A stretch of 64,000 nucleotides of DNA from Cryptomeria japonica (Eukaryota > Streptophyta > Pinopsida > Cupressales > Cupressaceae). The position numbers were made by a program, and so were the translations under genes. The stretch's first letter is position 1; every line of letters begins with the position of its first letter. The DNA lies in NCBI RefSeq assembly GCF_030272615.1, contig NC_081407.1:436886230-436950229 (forward strand). The letters run 5' to 3'. The notes beneath the pieces are model-generated. The model was not told the origin of the DNA and did not search any database. It saw only the letters and a list, made by a program, of their open reading frames with translations. Positions 1-12,126 of the stretch are shown piece by piece.

Positions 1-801
1 TTAGCTAGTTGATAGAATAGCAATTAGAGTAGAGTAGAGAGAGAAGGCAAAGATTGTTGCCAAGATGTTGTAAAAGACTTGTAACTTCATTGAAGAAATG
101 GTGAAATTTATGGGTCGATTCAACAATTTGCATGGTCTTTATACTTCTCATATTTGATTTCATGTTATTAGATGAGTGGAAGAAATGTGCTTAATTGATG
201 GTGGAATTCGTATATCCATACTACTAGCAGTTTGTTGATTGCAGACTTGCCTTGTGTAGTCAACTGGAATCATTCAGCTTAAGCTTAACTTCAATTGTCG
301 CTTCTTCATTGATATGCATCAACCTGATGGTGTCTATACCTGCAGTGATGATTTGAACATCATAAAGCTTTCCTTCGAAGATCGCACTAACCTTGTGGAG
401 ATGGTCCTGGGATGTCAAAACAAGACTTAGTTAGAATTTCATCAAAGATCAATCATTGCTCCTACATTCCTTAGTATTAGGATTAGATTCTTTCCTCGCC
501 CTCATCTTTTTTCCTTTTTTTTTTCCAAATCTAAGGCAGTAAAATCCTGTGTTCCAACAATATTCCAAGCAGATCAGACGTTCAATCATCAAATGCAAGT
601 CCCCTTGTGATTCCAGCAAATCACATCATACCACAGAGAGCTTATCCACACGTAGAGACCCTACATACAAGAACCTTGAAGTCATCCTGATTGATCCTTT
701 TCCGCGATATCTTCAGCAATCAGCGGCTTTATTCAAGAGAGGATAAGGTACCCTTGGGTATTTTATTTTGTGTTTGATAGTGTACAAAATACACGTCAAC
801 A
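1..801 (+). mobile_element. Giant-LTR family, 3' end of an LTR cut by the window edge
   Basis: This segment matches the reverse complement of 11253-12050 nearly base for base, and also matches 46860-47658. It ends with the family terminus CACGTCAACA, so it is the 3' part (R-U5) of a giant LTR whose start lies left of the window. It abuts a Gypsy integrase reading frame at 802, so it inserted into an older Gypsy element. The right target-site copy should be ATAGT (802-806); the left copy is not visible. Short reading frames inside it are not conserved between copies and are not genes. Confidence 0.85.
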
Positions 802-1446
802 ATAGTGTATGGTACGCACCCACGAGGTGTTATGGAATTACGAGATCTTGGTAATCTGTTGCTCAAAAATGGTCAAGCTGATGATGTCACTCACTCTATG
901 AAGGAGGTTCATGACCAAGTCAGGCGAGCTCTCCGAGATTCTTCACAAAAAGTTAAAGCCCGAGTTGATACCACACAGAGAGCTGTGCAATTTTCAGTTG
1001 GAGATTTGGTGATGGTACATTTGAACAAGGCTCGACTTCAGAAAGGGGTTCCCAACAAGCTACAAATGAGGAGAATAGGCCCATGTAAAGTTTTAGCCAA
1101 GTATGGCTCTAATGCCTATAAGATTGATTTGCCATCTGATATTGCTGTGTCTCCCATTTTCAATGTCGCAGATTTGGTTGTCTACAAGGGACAACTTCCC
1201 AAGGAGGATGAGCAAGTTTCAAATGTTCAACAATCACTTGCCGACCTGCCATTACTTTCTCCTTCCATGCCTCAGGCTGAGAAAGTGTTGGATTCCCGCG
1301 TTCTCAAGAAGACTAGACAACAGGTCTACATGGAACATTTGGTCAAGTGGATGCATAAACCTGATTCTGAAGCGACCCGGGTCCCTGAATCAGACTTTGT
1401 TAAGTCGGGAATTGATCTTTCCTTGCTGCCGAGCGCAGTCACTTGA
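802..1446 (+). pseudogene. Ty3/Gypsy chromovirus pol fragment: integrase C-terminus plus chromodomain
   Basis: An uninterrupted frame of about 213 codons ends at a TGA just before a purine tract. The N-terminal part (VYGTHPRG, then a region ending near VGDLVMVHL) is the integrase C-terminal fold of Gypsy elements. The last 60 or so residues (KVLDSRVLKKTRQQVY, then EHLVKWMHKPDSEAT) match the chromodomain that follows integrase in chromoviruses, which targets insertion to marked chromatin. RT, RNase H and the integrase core are missing because the giant LTR interrupts the frame upstream. The remnant has no internal stop, so it is not very old. It is a fragment of an element, not a host gene. 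Confidence 0.88.
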
Positions 1447-1457
1447 CTTCTTTGTTT

Positions 1458-2722
1458 TGGGGGGAGTATGGTGCAGGAGCACCTAACGGTTGAAATGCCC
1501 TTAACCAATTTTGGATTGTCAGACCTTCCAGTGGTCATGTAAATACATAAAGACTGGCTCTAGTCCATTTGATTGTTTAGTTGCAGTTTTTAAATTTCTC
1601 TTATCGGCAAGACCTACCCCCGATCGGCAAGTCTTAGCCCAATGAGTTCACCAGAGTTCGAAGTATTGTTATCGGGTATCGAAGGAGTAGTTTCAAGTTA
1701 CCTCGATGATTAACTTGACCTATATTCGGACAATGATCGCGGATGATCCTACGATTGTCACTATACCGCTATGGCAAGATGCACAAAGTTTATCTCCCGC
1801 AACTTGGTGACCAATGTGGGGCCCGGCAAGAGAGAAGCTCAGGCAAGTTAACGAGTGAGCAAGTCCCGGATGATCGGACGATTGTCGCTATACCGCTATG
1901 GTGAGATGCACAAAGTTTATCTCCCACGACTTGGCGACCAAGGTGGGACCCAGCGACAAAGAAGAGCTTCATTCTGGGTGGTTAGTGAGGTCGTGCTAAG
2001 GTGGCAGGGCAAGGACCCTGGAGCCAATCAGGGAGTGCCACGTGGCGGAGCGCAAAAAGAGAGATCGAGCAAGATCGAACGATCGGGATAGCTGTTTGGT
2101 TGTCTTCCCGATGACCCGATGGAAACGCCCAAGAAGCGGGGGGAAGCATCGGCCATCGGACGAAGGGATTTCTTGCTATCCCGACGCCCGATGGAAAAGT
2201 GTGAGTGGTGGACATGGTTATCGGCCATCAGCGAAGGTGTGTTTTGGTTACCCTGATCACCCGATGGAAAAGTACGAACTTTGCAAGTCACCAACGGGCA
2301 TCGGAAGCCAAGTTTTGAGGCTACGCTGATGACCCGTTATGAAACCGTTTTCTCTAGTTTGTAACATTTTGTGTTTCACGACGGATGGATGAACTATAAA
2401 AGTCTAATTGTAAGGCGTTAGTTTTTTGTTGGATACTACAGGAAACACGAGAAATACATACAAGTCGGTTTTCTAGTTTTCTATCGCTGAGTGTTGTACT
2501 GTCTTGTTTTTGTTAAGTTTTTCATTACAAACCTGTAATTAAAGTTTCCTTTTTGTTGTTCATTTCTTTGTTTTGAATTCACAGTGTAAATATGGCTCTG
2601 TCTTGAACCTCCACCGTGGGATCCACACGGCCATTGGAGTTCTTCAAGAAGAGCCGAAAATGTACAGTAAGAGTAGAGCAGCAGTAGGAGGAAACCAGGA
2701 AATGGCAATCGCCATTTCTGCA
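1458..2722 (+). mobile_element. 3' LTR of the chromovirus, with polypurine tract
   Basis: A G-rich polypurine tract (GGGGGGAG) lies 12 bases after the pol stop and is followed by TGGTGCAGGAGC at 1469, the LTR start. The same first bases (TGRTGCAGGAGC) open the solo LTR at 26447, which supports the boundary. A TATA box (CTATAAAA) sits at 2394-2401. The LTR probably ends at CTGCA near 2722; no target duplication can be checked because the 5' end is outside the window. Around 1730-1950 the LTR contains a tandemly repeated block (GATGATC..ACGATTGTC..TATACCGCTATGG). Confidence 0.7.
2394..2401 (+). promoter_or_regulatory. TATA box of chromovirus LTR
   Basis: CTATAAAA lies about 330 bp before the LTR end, the usual place for an LTR promoter. 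Confidence 0.5.
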
Positions 2723-3640
2723 TACTGAGCCTAGGTGAGCTTGGAAGAAGTCCGGCTAGGTTTCAGTGACCGTAAAGGAGCAAGTGCAGGGGAGGACTGG
2801 CATAGAACTCTGATTGCAAAATCAGACAGGATGATGACTTTACACATTGCGAGTAAGCGTAGTCCTACACCTCTGCAACTCATAGTGACAGAATCTAGGA
2901 GCATGGAGAACAAGCTTCTTTATGAGCTTGTATCGACTGTGGTAAGCAAATACTGGTAGGGAAGCACTTAGAAGTCTAGACGGGTAGACTTGGAACCGGG
3001 AAGGGATAGAAGCAAACCGTCAAGAAATCCAATTTGATGGCAAACTAGGTAGCCTCCCTATCAAACCTCTTCTCCAACCTCCTCCAATTTCACCCTTGAT
3101 ATCTTCAGACTCAATCTTGACCGTTGATTCCTACCACCTCACCCCTGGCCTTGGAAATCCTATAAATATCCCCCATTTTGGAGCACAAAGGATCCCATCT
3201 CTTTATCAATTTAGGCATTGTTACTATAGGCATATCATTTGAGCATCATTATTATAGGCAATTGCATCTTAGATTTAGCTTAATTTTGATCATTTTCTAG
3301 CATAATTGTTGAATCATGTACATTAATCAATCTCTTTTCTAGCTTAATTGGATCATCATCATAGCTTAATTAGTCTCTTGGATCAATCTAGCATAATCAA
3401 TCTCATCTTTGCATATCATCATCATTTCAAATCCTCCGTCTAGGTGTAGTCAAGTCACTGGGATTGCTTATCTAGATCTGAGAGCAAATACATACTCGCA
3501 TCTCTTAGGAGGCGATAGGTCGCTTTGTCATGGTTCATCTTCATTTGCTTATTATTTGCTAACCATGCTTGTAATGATCTATTGAGTGTTTGTGTTGCAG
3601 CTGTAGGTACCCTACTTCACAGGCACGACAATTATATTAA
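2723..3640 (+). other. Unassigned LTR-like sequence with TATA box
   Basis: No gene is supported here. A TATA box (TATAAATA, 3161-3168) is followed by a leader-like, T-rich stretch with many repeats of the type TAGCTTAAT..ATCATC. The stretch ends with CTGTAGGTACCCTACTTCACAGG near 3602-3622. The layout suggests another retroelement LTR or leader, but I could not find both borders. Confidence 0.35.
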
Positions 3641-3837
3641 TATGTTTTAAATTTTTATTAATCATCTCATATTGAATTTTATATAAATATATTTTAAATA
3701 TTGATATTTTATTAAATTTATTAAATAGTATATTTAAATATCAAGAGTAAATATATTATGTTTTAGTTAGATTTTATGTAGATTATTTAAATTTAATTCA
3801 TTAATTTGTTTTCCAAGCTTCTTGTACAAATTGTAGG

Positions 3838-4990
3838 GTGCTATATAAATTTACCATGGCAACTAATTTTGTCAGCGGTCCTTCATTCACCCCTGACCCA
3901 AAGTTCACCGTTATGGAGGCATATATAAATATAAAAGCATGTTCCAGGTGGGGGGACATGTGTTTGGATATGTCCTGGGAGTGGTACGAGGTATACAAGT
4001 TCCTACAATCGGGTGAAGGGGCATTTGTGTGGAATTCCTAGAAATGGAATCAAAGCATGTCCAAGAAAAAAAATGCACCCATACCAGCTTCTAAAGTAGC
4101 AAAATATATTAGGGAGCAAGAGGAACCAAATGCAAGGGTTGAAAGTAGATTGGGGCATCCATTGAACATAGGAAAGGGCTCACAGAGGCCACATACTTCA
4201 TCATCTCATATAGATAGTGTTGCTCTTGATATTGTAATAGAAAGCCATCCATTTCCAAGAAGAAATGAAGATGAGGCTAGTATTCCAAAGAGAGCAGCGG
4301 GACCATTGGAGAGAGCATTTAATAATGACGCTAGAGATATAATTGACCAATCCCTTGCTACATGCCTCTATACAAACGGTTTATCATTTAATGTGGTTCG
4401 ATCCCCCTATTGGCAAGACATGGTAAGAAAACTAAATGAAGCTCCAAAGGGGTACAAGAATCTAGGTTATGAGAAAGTGCGTACCACTTTATTGTCAAAG
4501 GAGGTCAAACATATAGAAACTGCATTAGCTCCCATTAAGGCCTCCTGGAAAGAAACAGATGTGTCTGTTATTTCTAATGGATGGAAGGATGCGAAAAATA
4601 GACCAATAATTAATGTGATTGCAGTGTGACCTAAAGGGGCAATATTTCTTGAAGTTGTTGATTGTGAGGGGCAAGTGAAGGATGCACAATTTATTGCTGA
4701 CATCCTTATATAGTGCATTAACGAAGTAGGTCCTCAAAATGTTGTTCAAGTTATAACGGACAACGCAAAGAGTTGTAGAGCAGCTAGTATGTTAGTTGAG
4801 ACACGATTCCCACATATATTTTGGAAAGCTTGTGTCATGCATTCACTCAACCTAATGCTACAGAAGTTGCGTACGAAAATAGCTTGGATCAAAGAAGTCT
4901 ATGCTGAAGCTGAAGAGACACAAATGTTCATAACAAACCACCACATGTCGCAAGATATTTTTAGATCACAACTGTCACTTGTGCATGCTC
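3838..4990 (+). pseudogene. hAT-family transposase (DUF659 region), broken and truncated
   Basis: A reading frame running from about 3838 to 4990 keeps one phase but contains stops at 4039-4041 (TAG), 4627-4629 (TGA) and 4711-4713 (TAG). Residues such as YWQDMVRKLNEAPKGYKNLG, then KETDVSVISNGWKD and VQVITDNAKSCRAAS, are typical of the DUF659 part of plant hAT transposases, whose DDE catalytic core begins here. The same block is recognisable on the minus strand at 23.7-24.3 kb. The dimerisation domain expected downstream is absent because homology stops near 4990. Cut-and-paste transposition would not be possible. Confidence 0.85.
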
Positions 4991-5288
4991 TTGAGCCAAC
5001 TACTCCTGAGACTTGTGGATGTGATCAGCCAACTCCACTCGGGAAGTCTTAGCCTAGTGAATGGTTTGATCTCTCAATTATGTGGCCTCCTCCATCAAAG
5101 CCATATGTTTGTGCCAGCCAAGGAAGATGTCTATGTAGGCCATCTCCATGCCAAGAAGTGCTCTCAACACTCGGCCATGTCTACCTCCAGCTATTAGTCC
5201 TCATGGGTGCCAGATAGCCAATGTCCCAAGTGTCTCCACACCAGGCCATCCTCGTGAGATGAAACATCTAAAGAATTCTCCCTCGCAC
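4991..5288. other. No recognisable feature
   Basis: About 300 bp between the truncated hAT transposase and an LTR start. I see no conserved frame, LTR end or terminal inverted repeat here. Confidence 0.4.
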
Positions 5289-6800
5289 TGTAATGTCCCC
5301 ATTTTAGCCAGTTAACAGATGATGTGTTGTTAACCCATTTTGGCTTGATCCTGAGAGCTAACCAGGACTTTACACAAATCAGTGAGGGATTTGGCCTATA
5401 GGCAATTTCAGTTCCAGGACAATCGGAGGTGTTTTGACAAGGTTTCCAGATACTTACCATTTATAGTAAGTCAGCGGTGGCTTAGTGGCCAGAAATATTT
5501 GATGCATTTTATAATGCCAATATTTATGGTGATCATTATTTGTCATCAGGTTTGCAAATTAATGAGCCATTAATTAATTGGGCAATTTAATTGAAAGTTC
5601 CTAAAGTTAAATTTAAATATTTAACTTTAATGTTTAGTTAATGCTGGGACTATTGTTGGAAAAGAAAATATTAAAAGTTCCCTTTAAATAGGAGACATAA
5701 GGAGTTAATGTTATTTTATTATATCATTCTTTTATCCCACATTTGTGGTGAATTGGAAAACGTGCCCAAAAGAAGTTATAAAAGGGATTTTGAAGAGCAT
5801 TAATGGTATCTTGAAAATTGTGTATTTTGGAATTTGTTTTCTGGAGTTGAATCTGGAATTTTTTCAGGCTATTGAGGACGAAATCCCTCATTAGTAACAT
5901 TTCCTACACCTGTGTAATAACAGGCCTGGGAAATCAAAAATAAACTTGGCATTGAAGAATATCTTAGCATTAATGGTGTGACAGTGAATGCTGAGGACAA
6001 ACTGCAGAATTTAATGGCTGGTAAAGTCTTTGTTCAATGCGCTGGTACAGTAAAGTTATTTGCTAAAATAGAGGCTCAGTAATAACCTCAGCCAAGCAGC
6101 ATTAGCAGTCCCAGCTGGTTAAGGAAGGGTGCGTTTTTATACAGTCTGAAACGCAGAGCAATAACACTTCACATTGGGCAGAAATATCATTGAGCTGGAC
6201 GTGTATCTTGGTGCTAGCTGCAATACCCAGGCTGGTTCTCTGTATGTGTGTAGGACATGGTAACAATAAAGTGAGCAGCTGAGCATTAAGAAACGCAGGT
6301 TTATGGACTCTTGTCTGGCTGTAGTAGTTCATATTGCCACAACCTCCTCATACATTCTGTGCGGCAAGATTCCCAGTAGGAATAACTCATGCTAAGGTGG
6401 TAGCAGTGTGTTAGCCGTCTAAGGGCATACAGCTGTTAGACAGTATGGACGTGAAGAATAAGGGAGCTGCAAAATTCAGACTACAGCAACAATGAGACCT
6501 GCGGCTTGCACAGTTAAAAATCAGGTTGTTCATTTGCTGGTTAGGGTTCTAATTATGATGTATGTTGCAGTTGAGTTCCAAACATGAACTGTATGCTTGC
6601 TAATTATTTGTGAAAGCTGGAAATTGTAACCTTTGGGTTTGACTATGTTAATCAAGCTGAAATCTGAGCAAGTATTTATGTTAATATTCTTTTCTGGGTA
6701 TGTAACAAGTGTTTGTCAAAATTTCTATGAGTTGGAATAGCTCTTGTATACATATTTTATGATATCAAGTTGCCTACAAACATTTAAAACACACCAGCAG
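5289..6800 (+). mobile_element. LTR-like fragment of the TGTAATGTCCCC family
   Basis: It begins with TGTAATGTCCCC, the terminus shared (in reverse) by the solo LTRs ending at 17224 and 30909. A TATA box (TTATAAAAGG) is near 5775, followed by a plausible transcript leader. I could not find the 3' border or a target duplication, so the right limit is approximate and part of this may be internal sequence. Short frames in it show no family resemblance. Confidence 0.5.
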
Positions 6801-8264
6801 GAATCAACTAAACCACAAATATATTTCAAGAAGGGAAAAAATCCGACCTTTAATGAAAGTTTGTCAACTGTTTGATGAAATACCAATAGCAAGATTGACA
6901 AGGGAAATTATAGCAAATAGGGCAGCCTATTACACACCCCACCAAAATGAACGTCAAAATTCGCTCTGCCTCATGTGCTACTAATGGATCATGGTCAATA
7001 TCCACGTTGCGAGCGATGTCCCCCATTGTATCCATCAACTGCAGTTCTCTAATGCAGCGTTGTATTGTGCTGATAGGATCATAGGGATTCGGTCGGCCCA
7101 ATTCTAGAACAATCCCGTCAACCTTGCTAGATGAGGACTCCTCTCCTACAGGTGTGGTTGGCAACTGTGAAGCCTTCAAAGGTGCTTGTGTAACTACAGT
7201 CAGAGTTGGCTCTACATGATCTCTTTGGTAACTTATGTAGGTGGTTGAGCAAGCTATGACTGTGAATGCTCGCCTTGTCGAGTGTCAATTGTTGTAGCAA
7301 CCACCATCTCCTATCTCCCAACACTCTCCAAGAGTTATCCTAGTGACTCTATTGGAGGGGCATCCCATGGTGTACCCCTAATATGTCCAACCAATTGTCA
7401 ATGTGGGTGGACCTCAGCCACTGGAGTGCCTTTCGTCGAAGGTGTAAGTGCGGCTATAGGTGGTAGCACAGCTAGTACTATTGGTACTCCAGTCAGTGGT
7501 GGAACTATTGCTGGCAATGGTATGGCTTGTGGAGCTGGGGCTGCCACCAACAATATTGTCAACGATGGCATAACTGGTGGAGGTGGAGCTGCCACTGATG
7601 GTACTACCTTTCTTCTTGGCTACGGCTTTGGCTCTTACTTCCCAACGAACTTGGACTTTCAGACTCTTTGGCAATTCTACTCAATTGTCTTGGTTGTTCA
7701 CTTTGTTCTCTTAATCAAAGAGATCTTCTCACTAATCCCTCTATCGCTTCTTGACCGCTTATGATTCGTGTTTTGTCTTTGTTTGGTTGTACGGGCATTA
7801 ATTCCTAGGGGTATGTCTCCTACTAGTGTCGCGTTCTTCTTCCCACCGGTTCCTTTCCTCGTACAGTTGTAATATTTGTTGCCTTCGCTACTCTCGATCT
7901 CTCTCTTCTTGTCGATTTCGTTCCATGTAAGTTGCAATATTTGCCTTCACTACTCTCGATTCCTCTCTTCCCGAAGGTCTTTAAGGATGATGAAGTGTTG
8001 TATGATAAGCCTTGGTAGTCGTTGCAATAGACAATCAACCTCTTCATTGATGGTGAGGTTGTCGAAGATAGCACCCTGAGGAAGCTCCTTGGTCAGAGCT
8101 TCCCTCTAAACATACTCTCGTAACGAAATGTCCAAGAGATTTACCAAGTCTTGTGTCAATTGGTTTTCTCACTCTTCGTTGGCTTGAATGGTTCGTCAAT
8201 GGGTTGTCCCATTAGAATGCAATGATTCTCGCCTATGGGTTGTGATATGCCAAAGTTCAAATTG
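6801..8264 (-). mobile_element. Probable interior of a minus-strand LTR element (degraded gag region)
   Basis: This region lies downstream, on the minus strand, of the primer-binding-site-like sequence at 8265-8278. Minus-strand frames at 6850-7179, 7414-7674, 7698-7937 and 7823-8074 are Ser/Thr/Arg-rich, in different phases and without recognisable domains. A short imperfect duplication (TACTCTCGATTYCTCTCTTC type) occurs at 7890-7910 and 7950-7970. I cannot name the family. The Gly/Ala-rich plus-strand frame at 7282-7764 is probably an antisense shadow. Confidence 0.4.
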
Positions 8265-8566
8265 ATAACGGCACCAAATGTTTACTCGCTTATTCTACTT
8301 TACAGGATTACAAAGTAAATTGAAATATACAGTTATAGAACATATGAATAACTTGCAAGATCTCATAAAGATATAACTTTATTTACCCATTCACAGATAT
8401 GCAATAAGTACAATACCATCAGAGTGGTACTTGACTAAGGACAATAAGTACATATAAATAGTAGACCAATGTTGGTTAAGGCTAGCAACTGCCAACTCAC
8501 AATTAGTTGGGAACTAATCACCACAAATACAAAACATAATAATTATTTATTGAACAGACTATAACA
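8265..8566 (-). mobile_element. Probable 5' LTR and primer binding site of the same minus-strand element
   Basis: On the minus strand the LTR appears to start near 8566 (TGTTATAG) and end at 8279 (GAGTAAACA). It is followed directly by TTTGGTGCCGTTATC, which resembles the TTGGCGCCGTTGCC primer binding site common in Gypsy elements. A TATA-like CTATTTATATG lies near 8450 on the minus strand. No matching 3' LTR was found to the left, so the element is incomplete. Confidence 0.45.
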
Positions 8567-9083
8567 ATGTACTTTTGTCGACTACAACTTCAAGCTTAGA
8601 CTTGGATCCTCCATCACAATCTTGTCCATTTATGTTGCACAATCCATACTCCATTCAATTGGTCACACATATTCCAATGCAATGCAATGTAATCAGCGAT
8701 GTGAACATAAATGAAAAAAAATTATATTCCACAATTCATAGGGTAAACTCTTGTTTTTATTTTCCTTCTATATCTATATGCTATTAGAATGCCTTTTAAT
8801 AAAAAAAACAGCAGGTTTTTATCTTTTTTTGTGCATTTTTCTACTTTTTTGAAAAACCATTTTTTTTCCAAATACACCTTTGTTTTTTGAAAAATCTTAA
8901 ACTTTTGGTTTTCCCCATTTTTCATCAAATATATTTTTTCAGCTATGGTTGAAAGTTGAACCTCTCCTCATTTGGTTATTTTGTTGTAATTTTAATACAA
9001 TATATTTGCAGATTGACAATGAAAGCAATTGCATTGTTGATTCATTTGTCAACTCTCATGTGAAATCTCAATTCCACTCTAGT
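8567..9083. other. No recognisable feature (AT-rich)
   Basis: AT-rich DNA with poly-T stretches around 8800-8940. No supported frame, repeat or LTR border was seen. Confidence 0.4.
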
Positions 9084-9539
9084 GTATGTCTTATCAATGT
9101 TATCATATGAATATTTGAAATTTTCTTTACTTTTAAATTTACCTTTTGTTTTAATAGCCACTCCTTAAAAATAGCATCCCAAGAAATCCATCTTGGAAAC
9201 ACATTTTCCCTGTCTTCTATTGTCCTCTTTCCAAAAACTTGGTGGAATATAGAAAAAAATATCAAGAACTATTTATGTGAAGACTCCATAGACTACTATT
9301 ATATATTAAGGTTCTATAATGTACTAATGAATGTCTTATCAATGTTATTTATGAATATTTGAAATTTTCTTTATTTTAAAATTTACCTTTTGTTTTAATA
9401 GCCACTCCTTAATAGTAGCACCCCAAGAAATCCATCATCGAACACATCTTCCCTATCCCCTACCATCCTCGTCTCAAAACTTGGTGGAACATAGAAAAAA
9501 ACATTAAGAACAATTTATGTCAAGACTCCATAGATTACC
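9084..9539 (+). repeat. Tandem duplication of about 210 bp
   Basis: The blocks 9084-9297 and 9331-9539 are clearly homologous. Both contain TATGTCTTATCAATGTTAT or a close variant, then TTTGTTTTAATAGCCACTCC, AAGAAATCCATC, CTTGGTGGAA and AAGACTCCATAGA in the same order. They differ by many point changes and small gaps, so the duplication is old. No coding function is visible. Confidence 0.8.
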
Positions 9540-10446
9540 TCACTGGAACTTTCAGTACAGTTATTTTAACTCTGTCTATGTAAGAATCTTTAAATTCATT
9601 AAAAACTTGAAACTAGGGAGAGAGAAGCATACTTTACTAATAAACTAAATAACCATCTAGAAACTGCCAAATAGCAATAAGAGAGAAATTTGTACAGATA
9701 TGTTCAACCCAAGTTTGACTTGGTAAAAATTTTGCATTCCATTAGAGTAATAACAGATGATGGGGAATGCTAGATAAGGAGGATCCACTCCATAGGGTCT
9801 AGTCTATGTGCTTTTAAGCATAGGCTCTTGAATGACAAGTACTGATTACATGATTTCAAAGGACATATCAGCTAGTGTGTTCAGTGTGACAGACAGGGAC
9901 CCTTGCGTGTCTTTTTAACATTCTGTTATCCAGGCCGTTGTGGCTTGGCATTAGCTTATGGTTCTCAGATTCTTTTGTCAGTCTGCCTCTTGGAGAACAA
10001 TCGTCCTTAATGATATATGGTTTCATAGACCAACTGTTTAGGTTTTAGGAATGTCATCTGGCTTTCTACTCTTAAGTCTTTTTGAAAATGATAAATTACT
10101 TGTGAAAGGTCCAGAAGCGACTTTTATAATGTGGAATTTCACATGTTTTTAAATTATCTAGGTATTGAAATTCACTCTAAAGCTTTTACCACCATAGAAA
10201 ATTTATTTTCTATAATGAATATGAATTGAAATCAGATATACTGACTCTTTTTTCTTAGGTAAAAAGAGGTAGTCTTACCATGCCCAGTTCTTCTTGATGC
10301 TTATTATTTTGTATTCATGTAAATGTAAATCTCAAATTTTCAGAAAAAGGTGAAAAAGCATTAGCTCTCCCACAGCCACAGGAGCAAGACATATGGCAAG
10401 TTAGTGAAGAGGTAAATTATTTATAACAGAATGCTCTGCAAGCTAC
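9540..10446. other. Intron-like sequence downstream of the NLP exon
   Basis: No LTR, repeat or conserved frame recognised. On the minus strand this follows the 5' splice site at 10446, so if the NLP exon is functional this is intron. I looked for the next NLP exon (encoding the rest of the RWP-RK domain) here and did not find it. Confidence 0.4.
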
Positions 10447-10570
10447 CTCCAATGCTCCTGGCAGCATCTTTAAGGCTTCCAGAAAAGTAATGCTGAAGAA
10501 CATTTAAGCTTATAGTCTTCTCTGCGGTACCACGCCTCTTTTCTAGCTTCTTCTTTGAAAAGGCGTAATC
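10447..10570 (-). CDS. NLP: Exon of a NIN-like protein: start of the RWP-RK domain
   Basis: NIN-like proteins are nuclear transcription factors that bind nitrate-responsive promoters through an RWP-RK domain. On the minus strand a TTGTGCAG acceptor at 10571 is followed by 124 bp without a stop, ending at a GTAGCT donor (10446). The translation contains [17 protein letters not shown] and then [20 protein letters not shown], which is the conserved N-terminal half of the RWP-RK domain. The exon starts in phase 0 and ends one base into a codon (G|TN, Val). This fits the known exon break in plant NLP genes, just before the Cys-Pro-Thr-Thr segment. No stop or frameshift is present. The GAF-like region, the rest of RWP-RK and the PB1 domain were not found in the window. 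It could be one exon of a gene with very long introns or a captured fragment. Confidence 0.88.
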
Positions 10571-10929
10571 CTGCACAAGCATATAAACAGTAAATTAAAT
10601 ATATATTCAGAAATTTGACCTTTTTTCCCTAGTGTCCTGAAAATAATTAGATATTACAATATTTTATTTTTCTTCACAGTTACATAAAAGAAATTCCCAT
10701 AAGGAAACTGGCATATAAACTGAAATTATAGGCCACGATAGTAGCAGAATGACATGGACAGTGAAAGGCTTAACGCATCCAAATAGGCTGAAAAAGTTGC
10801 ATTGCATCGATAGAAGCATCAAATTGTTTGTCTGCAAAGAATGAAGATAACGATTGTGGGAAATTGAAAACAACAAAACAACTAAGGTACAATCACACTC
10901 ACATTGAATCACAATAGGGAATCCCTAAT
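10571..10929. other. Sequence upstream of the NLP exon, no feature
   Basis: AT-rich stretch on the 5' (minus-strand) side of the exon. A minus-strand frame at 10664-10912 has no recognisable domain and a hydrophobic, intron-like composition. Confidence 0.4.
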
Positions 10930-11160
10930 GAAATACCTATAGATGGATTAACAAATATTATAGGATATATTAGAATATTAGACAAACTAATACTTGTTTA
11001 AGTATACTAAAATGGGTGCACTGCTGCAGCCTTATGCATAATGCTATTTATTTGCTAGTGAAATTTTTATGTGCACTGCAAGCTTATATATAGTTACACC
11101 ACTGTAATGGATTGTGTGTCACATAAATAGAACCTAAGTTATCGTTTCAGGTTTGGGTCT
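10930..11160 (+). mobile_element. LTR fragment related to the 3' end of the old Copia element at 37 kb
   Basis: The order of blocks (ATTATAGGATATATTAGAAT, TTGTTTAAGTATACTAAAAT, GTGCACT, TAAATAGAACC) parallels 37020-37215. It is therefore a diverged fragment of the same LTR. No partner or target duplication was found nearby. Confidence 0.5.
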
Positions 11161-12126
11161 GGCTATGCAGATAAGAAAAAACTTTTGGGGTTGGGTTCAT
11201 TTTGGCTTCATTAGTACAAAAAAATACTTAGTTATCAGTCCTAGTTGGGTATTATTGACGTGTATTTTGTACACTATCAAACATAGAATAAAATACCCAA
11301 GGGTACCTTATCCTCTCTTGAATAAAGCCTCCGAATGCTGAAAATGTCGCGAAAAGGATCAATTGGGATGACTTCAAGGTTCTTGTATGTAGGGTCTCTA
11401 CGTGTGGATAAGCTCTCTGTGGTATGATGTGATTTGCTGGAATCACAAGGGGACTTACATTTGATGATTGAACGTCTGATCTGCTTTGAATATTGCTGGA
11501 ACACAGGCTCTTACTAGCTTTGATTTGAAAAAAAGGAAAAAAGAGGAGGGCGAGGAAAAGATCTAATCCTAACACTAAAAATGTAAGAGCAATGAATGAT
11601 CTTTGATGGAATTCTAACTAAGTCTTGTTTTGATATCACAGGAACATCTCCACAAGGTTAGTGCGATCTTCGAAGGAAAGCTTTATGATGTTCAAATTAT
11701 CACTGCAGGCATAGACACCATCAGGTTGATGCATATCAATGAAGAAGCGACAATTGAAGTTAAGCTTAAGCTGAATGATTCCAGTTGACTACACAAGGCA
11801 AGTCTGCAATCAACAAACTGCTAGTAGTATGGATATACGAATTCCACCATCAATCAAGCACATTTCTTCCACTCATCTAATAACATGAAATCAAATACGA
11901 GAAGTATAGAGACCATGCAAATTGTCGAATCGACCCATAAATTTCACCATTTCTTCAATGAAGTTACAAGTCTTTTACAACAACATCTTGGCAACAATCT
12001 TTGCCTTCTCTCTCTACTCTACTTTAATTGCTATTCTATCAACTAGCTAACTACTCTCTATTCACTAACTTCTATTAACTGCTTCTAACTATTCTCTAAC
12101 TCTCTTTACAAAATGAAATGCCAGGG

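Noticed and set aside
2028-2329. Overlapping frames on both strands in the chromovirus LTR
   Set aside because: They lie inside an LTR with repeated CCCGATGGAAA motifs; no protein similarity.
3602-3640. Possible LTR end joined to a hAT element
   Set aside because: GTAGGTACCCTACTTCACAGG looks terminal, but no matching start or target duplication could be found.
7282-7764. 160-codon Gly/Ala/Thr-rich plus-strand frame
   Set aside because: Low complexity, no domain, and the surrounding evidence (primer binding site, LTR) points to a minus-strand element.
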